DNA of 64,000 nucleotides, taken from the NCBI RefSeq assembly GCF_019279795.1, contig NC_056744.1:1510922012-1510986011 (forward strand). The letters run 5' to 3'. A program made the position numbers and the translations under genes. The notes under the pieces were generated by a model. That model ran no database searches, was not told the DNA's origin, and saw nothing but the letters and a program-made list of their open reading frames with translations. How positions within the stretch are numbered: the stretch's first letter is position 1; each line of letters begins with the position of its first letter. Shown here piece by piece: positions 56,502-64,000 of this stretch. Origin of the DNA: Protopterus annectens (Eukaryota > Chordata > Ceratodontiformes > Protopteridae).

Positions 56502-58243
56502 TGTCAGTAAAAGTCAATAATTGTATTTCTTGTGGAAAGCAAATACCTCATAAAGATTTTCATTCGTACTGCATTCCTTGCCTAGGCCCTGACCACAACG
56601 TACCTCGCTGTTGGTTTTGTGCTGTATTTAAACAATGAACTATTCTTCGTCTGTATATTTATGCTTCTAAATTTTTTGGTACTCTATTCAATTATCAGGA
56701 TATGGCTTCGGTAAGCCATCAGACTACCGACATTCCGAAAAAACACAAATATAAAGACAAGAGACAGACCGCATAGGTCCAAAGCTGCCGACGATGCTTC
56801 TCCTAAGCTAGTCGCCAGTTTGCCGGTACTCAGGGAGGCGCTTTCGCAGCCCCTGATACCCGCTACTTCTGATTCGCAGGCCTCTACTGAGACCCATTTG
56901 GAGTCCGGTATGCCGCGAGATGCTTCAACTGTGGAACCTGTGGCTGTCTCTACCTTGGATGGGTCTGTAGCCGCTGTGCAGGCACCGACTTCTGAGGGTG
57001 TATTCAGGCCTATTGACTTGCATATTAAACTGACGCCATCTTTTTCTTCAAGGCCTAAAACTCGATCCATGCCTAGAAAACTGACGCCCAGACGGCATGG
57101 TCAGGCCTCTGAGCCTAAAAAACAAATGATATGAATGGCTGAAGACCTTATTACTTTAATCAGGGGAAGCCAACCTTCCCCCTCTAAGAGACCTAGGACT
57201 GAGTTTGCTTACGATTCTTCTGATCAGGATTCTGAAATTTCTGTTTCCTCTGATGACCAGGATTTACCCTTATCTGCCTGTGAGGATTCTGATGCAGAGG
57301 ACTCTATTCCCTCTGGTTCCCCTTCAGAGGATTTCTCTTTTGGTGAAACCTTGCATACTCTTAGGGAGCATTTTCACTGGGAAAGCCAGGATTACTGTGA
57401 CTCTAAAAAGAGGCTTAAGGATTTTTTTACACCTGCCCCAACACAGGCCTTTAGCTATTCCCCCCTGTACTGGACATTGTGAATGATGTCTTTTCGGAAT
57501 CTAGCTTGGCCCCTAACTCTGTACCTGCTGCTCCCAGAAAACCTGTTGGATATTGCAGGGTTCCTGACTCTCTATAGTTCCTTTTTAAAAATCCTGCTGC
57601 GGATCCCGAGACCATTTCACAGGGACCCAAGGGCATTAAGGCTACTACTGCCAAAAATCTTACCCCCTCTGATAGAGATTCCAGGGTGCTGGATAGATGG
57701 GGTAAGAAGAAGGTGTATACACTTCTGCAACCTTGGCCATTAGGGCCTTAAACTGCCAGTTTCATATGTTAAAGTATCAGCAGTGTATTATTGGATTGCT
57801 TAAACAGAAATTGATGTTGATTCCTGACTGTGCTGAAATTAAAGATTTACAGGATTTAATGCATTCTGCTGAACAAGTTGGAAAACATACTTTGCAATGT
57901 GGTTTTGATTTACTAGAGGCATGTTGCAGGGCTGCTGTCACTGGGTCTGTACTTAGAAGGCATGCTTGGCTTAAGGAGCAGTCTTTGCCAGATCATGTTA
58001 AAGCTAAATTGCTGGATGCTCCCTTAAACCAGTACCGCCTGTTTGGTAAGAAAGCAGAAGTACTTAAGATGGAAGAAAAAAGCTAAATCTATGCAAACTG
58101 TTAAAGATTTTCTGCAAGTACAGCCTCCCAGATTTAGTAGGCATTGGCACTCTAAACATTGGTCCTTTCCTGCCTCTTCCAGGCTTTCTCAGTCCAAACC
58201 CAGAACCACCCAGGCTTCAGTCCCAGGGTTCTCACAGGGCTAA
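56502..58243 (+). pseudogene. DIRS E gag-like protein
   Basis: The start at 56,502 gives 'MSVKVNNCISCGKQIPHKDF' and the zinc module, stopped by TGA near 56,636. The Ser/Thr-rich part is at 56,820-57,134; 57,135-57,482 has 'MAEDLITLIRGSQPSP', the acidic region and 'FHWESQDYCDSKKRL'; 57,733-58,086 has 'MAIRALNCQFHMLKYQQ' and 'GFDLLEACCRAAVTGSVL'; 58,043-58,243 has 'MQTVKDFLQVQPPRFSRHW'. At least five breaks, more than in A. Confidence 0.8.
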
Positions 58244-58255
58244 GCAGTGGGGGCC

Positions 58256-59573
58256 CCCCCCCCATGGTAAACTGCCTCAATGACAACTTTAAATCTTTCA
58301 AGCCTTGCACAACTGACTGTTCCCTTAGGGGGAAGATTGCCCGACAGGCAAAAAATTGGGAACTCATTACCCAGAACAAATGGGTTTTAAATGTAGTTTC
58401 CCAAGGATACAGATTCCACTTTCACTCCTTACCATCCCCAAACGGTTGGCCAGACCTACCTCCAAATCAATGGGCGGAGGCTCAGAAGCAAATTCTCGCT
58501 GTCTTAAGTATCAAGGCTATTCAGCTTTTTCCAGTAGAGTAACGGGGACAAGGTTTCTAATCAAGACTTTTCCTGGTAACCAGAAAAAGACAACTCCTGG
58601 CATCCTATACTGGACCTCCCTATCCTAAACACATTTTTGGTGATTCCAAAATTCAAGATGCTAACTCTTCAACTGCTTCCTATGCTAGGCAAAGATGCCT
58701 GGTTGGCAACACTGGATTTAAAGAAAGCTTACCTGCACATCCCAGTAAGGGAATCTTGCAGAAGATACCTAAGCTTCAAAGTAGGAAACCTACACTATCA
58801 GTTCGCTGCGCTGCCCTTTGGCTTATCTACTGCACCCAGGGTATTCACAAAGTGCCTAGCTCCAGTCATTGCATTTTGCAGGCAAAGAAATATCCAAATA
58901 TATCTTTAACTGGACGATTGTCTAATTCAGGCAGAAAACTAGGAAATATTATTGAATCATCTGGTGTTTGTACAGAAGTTGCTAAATTTCCTGAGGTACA
59001 CTATAATCAAAAATAAATCACATATTTTTCCCTGCCAACAAATTGTATTCCTGGGAGCAAGCTTGAACACAACTTCTCAGATGGCTTTTCTCACTTCAGA
59101 AAAACAAGTTCATTTGACAGCCTACTTCAAACTACTGGTCACAAAGACCCAGCTATCTGCAAGCCCTGGTGTTCATGGCCTTTTGCATTCTACTAATTCC
59201 ATATGCAAGACTGCATATGAGGAAACCACAATGGTATCTAGAAAGCCTATGGTGTCAACATTCTCATGATCTAGAAGCAATGCTTCCTATCATTCTTTGT
59301 CTACAGATAGAGTTCCTTTGGTGGGCCGACGCCTGTCACCAAATCAAAGAACTACCATTCACTCTACCCCCTGCCGCCCAAGCCCTAACAGACGCATCAG
59401 ACTATGCATGGGGGGCTCACTTGGTAGGGAAGTGCATTCAGGGCAAATGGAACCCAAGTCAAATGCATTTGCATATCAATCAGAAAGAAATGTTAGCTGT
59501 ACAGAATGCTCTGACAGCCTTCAAGGACCACATTCTTCTAGGACAATTAATGGTAAAGACGGACAACACCACT
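58256..59573 (+). pseudogene. DIRS E reverse transcriptase and partial RNase H
   Basis: 'RGKIARQAKNWELITQNKW' (58,330), 'PNGWPDLPPNQWAEAQKQ', 'DAWLATLDLKKAYLHIPV' and 'LPFGLSTAPRVFTKCLAPV' (58,637-58,909). At the catalytic box 'LDDCLI' is preserved but preceded by TAA at about 58,905. 'QIVFLGASLNTTSQMAFL' follows (58,952-59,269). RNase H: 'LTDASDYAWGAHLVGKC', 'INQKEMLAVQNALTAF' and 'VKTDNTT' (59,169-59,585), which is cut by element F at the last catalytic Asp. Confidence 0.8.
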
Positions 59574-60032
59574 GATGTAATGTGATCTTATCTCGCCTAC
59601 ATTCTCTACAGATGGTTTCGGAGCCGATCCTTGGCTCCGACTCGGCAGCTATACAATAGAACGCAGTCTCTTATTGGCTGAGTTACCTCGTATCCCAGGA
59701 TGCACCACTACTGCTTCCCCAGATCTCGTTTGCTGCTTCTGAAGCATAGACGTGGTCTCGGACTTGGCTGAGCTAAGTGCCTCTTAGTGACATTATTTTC
59801 TGTCAGATTTTGTGCTAAAACTTACCCAAAAGCTGTTTTAACAGCTACTTGTTGTTGTGTGACTGTGAATTGGAAGTTTTTTTGTGGTAAAATTGTATTT
59901 TTTTGTGGTAAGCGTTCCCGTTTGAGTTAGAGGGGCCTTGCCCTATCCTAGGCGTTTGAGTTAGAGTCTAGGCTGTTATTTGTGTAGTGTTTGTGTAGTT
60001 TTCGAAGTTTAGTGTGTCTGAAGTAGTTAACC

Positions 60033-60428
60033 ATGTTGAAGGAACATAGACCATCAGGTTTCAAAAAATGTTCCAAATGTAGTTATAAAATGTCCATTAC
60101 GGACGACCATTCTTTGTGTGTTTACTGTTTGGGCCCGAAGCACCTCCAGGAATCCTGTAGCGTTTGCCATGCTTTTTCCTCTCGCGTGCTCCAAGAGAGG
60201 AAAAATAAGTTGATTTTAAAAGGGCTCATTACCCCTTCCTTTGAGGAAGCCCTATCTTCTTCTTCTTCTTCCCACTCGAGGAAGAAAAAATCTTCGGCTC
60301 CGACCAGCCCGTCTGATCCGGCAGCTAAAAAGTCACAGCAGGCTTCTCCGTCGGCTCCACGGACTTCAGAGCCGAGGGCGGAACGGTCTGACTCGATGTC
60401 TCCAGCCTCGACTCCTCTGGCTCGAAGG
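60033..60428 (+). pseudogene. DIRS F gag-like protein, N-terminal part
   Basis: The ATG at 60,033 opens a frame running into the gap. Zinc module: 'KKCSKCSYK', then D-H-S-L-C, 'CVYCLGPKHLQESCSVC', i.e. C-x2-C, H, C-x2-C-L-G-x2-H, C-x2-C as in family A despite little other similarity. A Ser/Lys/Pro-rich region follows. Upstream (59,574-60,032) lies the left ITR and leader without a clear TATA box. The protein is incomplete because of the gap; no defect is visible in this part. Confidence 0.75.
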
Positions 60429-60928
60429 NNNNNNNNNNNNNNNNNNNNNNNNNNNNNNNNNNNNNNNNNNNNNNNNNNNNNNNNNNNNNNNNNNNNNNNN
60501 NNNNNNNNNNNNNNNNNNNNNNNNNNNNNNNNNNNNNNNNNNNNNNNNNNNNNNNNNNNNNNNNNNNNNNNNNNNNNNNNNNNNNNNNNNNNNNNNNNNN
60601 NNNNNNNNNNNNNNNNNNNNNNNNNNNNNNNNNNNNNNNNNNNNNNNNNNNNNNNNNNNNNNNNNNNNNNNNNNNNNNNNNNNNNNNNNNNNNNNNNNNN
60701 NNNNNNNNNNNNNNNNNNNNNNNNNNNNNNNNNNNNNNNNNNNNNNNNNNNNNNNNNNNNNNNNNNNNNNNNNNNNNNNNNNNNNNNNNNNNNNNNNNNN
60801 NNNNNNNNNNNNNNNNNNNNNNNNNNNNNNNNNNNNNNNNNNNNNNNNNNNNNNNNNNNNNNNNNNNNNNNNNNNNNNNNNNNNNNNNNNNNNNNNNNNN
60901 NNNNNNNNNNNNNNNNNNNNNNNNNNNN
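60429..60928. other. Assembly gap, 500 N
   Basis: Exactly 500 N. The gag frame enters on the left and the end of the pol region emerges on the right, so about 2.5-3 kb of a normal DIRS is either missing or represented by the placeholder. Confidence 0.99.
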
Positions 60929-62095
60929 TCATAATTGGTTCCCCTTTCTCCGTCCCTATCTCATGGACGCTCCTTGGATTCTGGACCCACAACCAGACTT
61001 ACTGACACACATGTCAGGACAGCTCCATCTGTCTCTTCGAGCCCTCCAGTTGACAGCCTTCCGTCATTAGTTAGGCTTCATCATTTTTCTCCGGAGGTGG
61101 TTCATATTTTATCTTCCTCTCATAAGCCCTCGACCACGGAGATTTATTACAGCAAATGAAAGAGGTTTTCAATCTGGGCACATGCCAAAAAGATTGACCC
61201 TTACACAGCTTCAGTTTCGTCTGTATTGGAGTTTTTGTCTATGCTCTTTAACCAGGGATCAGCAGCCACAAACATTAAAGTCCAGTTGGCGGCGCTTTCT
61301 TCCTTTCATGTCGCAGACTAGCCTAGCCTGATTGCACATAGAATCTGTAAACCTTTCCTGAAGGGCACTTTGTTACTTCGTCCTCCGGTATCGGAACCTG
61401 TTATGCCTTGGGACTTAAACTTTGTTCTACAGGGTCTTACTTCACCCCTCTTTGAGCATGCAGCCACTTGCAATTTAAAATTTTTAACTTGGAAGACTGT
61501 CTTTTTATTAGCCATCACGTCAGTCAGATGCGTTTCGGAGCTTCAAGCTTTATCAATCAAACCCCCTTATTTGATTTTTCATAAGGACAGAGTTTCTCTC
61601 AGACCGAACCCCTCTTTTCTTTCCAAAGTGGCGTCAGTCAGTAACCTTAACCAATCTATTGAATTGCCAGTGTTTTTTCTCCAGTTCTCAAACGAGGCAG
61701 AATTCAAATTTCATCAGTTGGATGTGCACAGACAATTATGTTTTTATTTGCACAGAACGAAAGACCTCAGAAAATCTGATCAGTTTGTCTGTTTCGTTTT
61801 TGGACAACAGAATTGGGTCTCCTGTTTCCAAAGTCACGATGTCCAGGTGGATTTCCAGTTGTATTTCTTTCATTTATTCCTCAGGGGGTAAAGATTTACC
61901 ATTCTGGGTGAAGGCTCACTATACTCGGTCTGTATCTACATCTACAGCTTTTCAGGCCAGACTGTCTATAGATGATATTTGTGCTGCGGCTACTTGGGCA
62001 TCTCCTCACACCTTTGTTACTCATTACAAGTTAGATGTGGTATCTAGGGGCAGGTCTTCCTTTGGTTCCACAGTGCTCAGGAGTATTTTCCACTG
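60929..62095 (+). pseudogene. DIRS F tyrosine recombinase
   Basis: The leading part 'NWFPFLRPYLMDAPWIL' ends the pol region. The YR core domain starts at about 61,100 ('KPSTTEIYYSK', a TGA at 61,157, then 'KRFSIWAHAKKIDPYT'). The catalytic domain begins with 'PWDLNFVLQGLTSPLFEH', 'LLAITSVRCVSELQAL' (first Arg) and 'KDRVSLRPNPSFLSKVAS' (61,370 frame). After a shift near 61,780 it continues 'SRWISSCISFIYS', 'HYTRSVSTSTAFQARL' (His, Arg) and 'FVTHYKLDVVSRG' (Tyr) to the stop at 62,094. All signature residues are present; two stops and one frameshift inactivate it. Confidence 0.85.
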
Positions 62096-62129
62096 AGCCT
62101 CCCAGGATTTAAGTGCTGGGGATGCTGTC

Positions 62130-62554
62130 CCACGGGTAAGAATTTAGGCGAGATTGGACTACATAACATCAAGAAGTTATGTGCTCACCATAATGTTCGA
62201 TGCATGTAGTCCATCTCGCCTCACATTCTTACTTACCCCCCCCCCCTCCTTCCCCAGTCCTGGAGGATCTGGAGGTTAGGTCTGGTTTCAGAACTCCCTT
62301 CATTCTTGGTTTCTTTTTCCTTTCCTTAGGTGGTGTTATGCATGGAGAATGAGTGCTGGTGCTCGCAGCAAATTAGGTCTGGGGATAGAGAGCAGTGCAG
62401 CATGGGATACCATCTTAGCCCAGCCAATAGAAAGACTTCGAGCTAAAAAAGTTTGGCTGAGTCGGAGCCAACATTCGGCTCCGAACCCATGGGTAAGAAT
62501 GTGAGGCGAGATGGACTACATACATCAAACGTTATGGTGAGTACATAACTTCTT
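62130..62554. repeat. ICR and right ITR of element F
   Basis: ICR 62,137-62,233, a C-rich run at 62,237-62,246, then the right ITR from about 62,400 with 'ggctgagtcggagccaacat' (complement of the left-end 'ttggctccgactcggc') and the right-only extension to 62,554. It mirrors the arrangement in element A with different sequence. Confidence 0.8.
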
Positions 62555-63212
62555 GTTACCTCTCCCTGCCATTGATTATCAGGTGCCTCCAGCTCCTCTC
62601 CACATCCACTGGGTCTACTGGACCCACTTTAGCCTCCCCCTGAGCTCAACCCAATCCAACTACAGGGCTGACGAGGATACTGGTGCAGCATTATGTTGCT
62701 GCCAGAGATTCTGCCCTACCCTCCACCACCCTGCAGCAGTCGTGTGAACACCACCATTGCTGCCTTCAGGAGGTGCTTGTGTTTCCAAACAGTATACCTC
62801 TTGCAGAGTGGGACACACTTTGTTGTCAGTGCTGTTACTGAACCGAGATTAATCTGGCTCCCTCTCCTCAAGATGGATAAGCTGGGGTTGGCTGCTCACT
62901 CTGTTCCTGTCTGGTACCACCAGAGATGGTGTTACTGCTTGAACACAAGTTGTCTGAAATGCAGTAAGGGCAGAAGGCTGGATAAGACCTGGAAGATTTT
63001 GAGGCTGGAATTGAATCTTAAGGTGCAGGCTTTGCATTATTTTGTATTCCCTCTGCTGTTATCTACATATCAGGATTTGCTTTTGAGTACACCGTAAAGC
63101 TTTGCAATGGAATTGAAGAGTACAGTATGTACTTTTTATGAGATAGTATTAAGTTTAGGATGGCTTGGGAAAAGTTAAGTGTTACAAGATTTAGAGGGAG
63201 TGGAAATACCAG
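62555..63212. other. Unassigned sequence between two DIRS elements
   Basis: No DIRS similarity and no recognised protein. The 134-residue frame 62,693-63,097 has no known motif. It is not the expected continuation of element E, so a deletion or another unknown element lies here. Confidence 0.4.
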
Positions 63213-64000
63213 ATGTTCTTCGTGTTTCACTGTTGCAGTCATTACATTTAGGTAATTCTGCTGTCAGGTTGCCCTCAGCCGGCCTGAATTCCAAAGTCTT
63301 GGGTCCTGCGTCGGCTGTTGTCGCCCCTTCCCTGATGTCAGGTCATTAGGGGTATAAAAGAAGCAGCCAATGCCATTTTCTTCAGTCTTTCTTGCCGCGC
63401 GTTCCCGAAGCAGAAGCAGTTCGCAAGTGCCGGTCGGCCGACTTCTGAGATTTTCGTGTTTGAGTTTCAGATCCAAAGTCTTCAATAAAGCTAAGTACCC
63501 CATTGGGGAAACTTTTTTCTTGCTCCAGACCGATGTCAGAAAAAGTTAATAATTGTATTTCTTGTGGAAAGCAAATACCTCATAAGGATTTTCATTCTTA
63601 CTGTATTCCTTGCCTAGGCCCTGATCACAACATTACAGGTTGTCAGTTTTGTGCTAGATTTAACCAATGCACTGTTAAGCGTCGGTATGATTTTGCTTCA
63701 GACTTCTTTGGACGCCGGTTTTATTATCCTGAAATGTCGTCGGATAGCCATCCAACTACTGGAGTTTACAAAAAATGCAAAGAAAAGGATAGAGAAAAAC
63801 AACCGAGGCCCAAAACCGACAACAAAGCTTCTCCTAAGCCAGTCGCCGGTTCTAAGTGAGGCGCTTTTGCAGCCCCTGATGCCCGCTACTTTAGAGTTGC
63901 AGGCTGCTACCGACTCCCACGTGGAGTCGGCCATGCCGGTGGATACTCATGGTATTGGAGCCTCGGACGCTAATCCCTCAGATGGGTCCGGAGCCGCTGA
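63213..64000 (+). mobile_element. DIRS element G, start, cut by the window edge
   Basis: Family A copy. The left end 'atgttcttcgtgtttcactg' is at 63,213 and the TATA box ('ggggtataaaag') at 63,349-63,360, followed by the leader with 'gccgaagcagaagc'-like sequence. Gag starts 'MSEKVNNCISCGKQIPHKDF' at 63,534 with the full zinc module, including 'CLGPDHNITGCQFC'. The frame ends at 63,857 through an indel and the Ser/Pro-rich part continues in another frame to the window end. The least altered left ITR of the set. Confidence 0.85.
63534..63859 (+). pseudogene. DIRS G gag-like protein, N-terminal part
   Basis: About 108 residues: zinc-binding module (residues about 7-45: C-x2-C, H, C-x2-C-L-G-x2-H, C-x2-C), then a basic stretch 'KKCKEKDREKQPRPKTD'. 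The stop at 63,857 lies where element A reads through, so a one-base indel shifts the frame; the continuation 'SEALLQPLMPATLE' is visible downstream. Most of the gene is outside the window. Confidence 0.75.

Larger units (their letters stand above)
56184..59573 (+). mobile_element. DIRS element E, left two thirds
   Basis: Same family as A. The left end 'atgttcttcatgtttcactg' is at 56,184, with a TATA-like 'ggggtataaagc' at about 56,319. It carries gag, RT and most of RNase H, up to 'gacggacaacaccact' at 59,573, where element F begins. Its right part does not resume after F (62,555). Confidence 0.85.
59574..62554 (+). mobile_element. DIRS element F, second family
   Basis: Its ends are unlike the A family: left 'gatgtaatgtgatcttatct' with 'cggagccgatccttggctcc' further in, right 'gtaagaatgtgaggcgagat' to 'gtacataacttctt' at 62,554. 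The ICR (62,137-62,233) contains 'gcgagattggactacataac' (complement of the left end) followed by 'aagaagttatgtgctcacca' (complement of the right end), confirming both limits. The coding part is gag start, gap, end of pol and YR. Its 3.0 kb, including 500 N, is shorter than A, so the gap may hide more or the copy is deleted. Confidence 0.85.

Noticed and set aside
62693-63097. 134-residue frame between elements F and G
   Set aside because: No recognisable motif, no DIRS similarity, no promoter or splice context.

Overview
The window reads as repeat-dense, non-genic DNA from a large vertebrate genome. Amphibian, lungfish or another repeat-rich non-teleost lineage is my inference, because DIRS tyrosine-recombinase retrotransposons, Penelope-like elements, CR1/L2-type LINEs, a Harbinger DNA transposon and a tRNA-derived SINE occur side by side. 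No host gene was recognised. Two runs of exactly 500 N (37,450-37,949 and 60,429-60,928) are scaffold gaps, so order across them is uncertain.

Left part (1-10.6 kb): AT-rich DNA with worn LINE 3' ends, two Penelope-like elements in opposite orientation (1.6-2.5 kb minus; 4.84-6.8 kb plus, with one long readable frame covering the RT C-terminal half and a GIY-YIG endonuclease), SINE fragments, microsatellites, and a very decayed minus-strand LINE-like element (7.2-10.5 kb) carrying a 379-bp tandem duplication.

Middle part (10.6-36.1 kb): a compositionally distinct block very rich in TG/CA/TA steps. It holds a HARBI1-type transposase (12.1-13.3 kb, broken at a CA microsatellite) and, about 12 kb downstream on the same strand, a two-exon Myb/SANT-like gene with an intact 444-residue spliced frame and good splice signals (25,360-28,471). 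Harbinger transposons encode exactly these two proteins, so the block may be one very large Harbinger element. It has been invaded by an L2-like LINE (14.2-16.9 kb) and a near complete CR1 LINE with an SGNH-esterase ORF1 (29.1-33.3 kb). It also carries a 676-bp tandem repeat and a 230-bp dimeric tandem repeat. A tRNA-like tandem array with GT tracts (36.1-37.4 kb) runs into the first gap.

Right part (37.9-64 kb): a nest of DIRS elements. Element A (43,575-49,125) is complete from end to end: left ITR with TATA box, zinc-finger gag, RT-RNase H, tyrosine recombinase, an internal complementary region that spells the joined element ends, and the right ITR. A sits inside element B (40.57-43.57 plus 49.13-51.79 kb). 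Two further right ends follow (C, D), then a diverged DIRS (H) with a SINE inserted, element E, a second DIRS family F with different termini, and the start of another copy, G, at the window edge. All copies carry frameshifts or stops.
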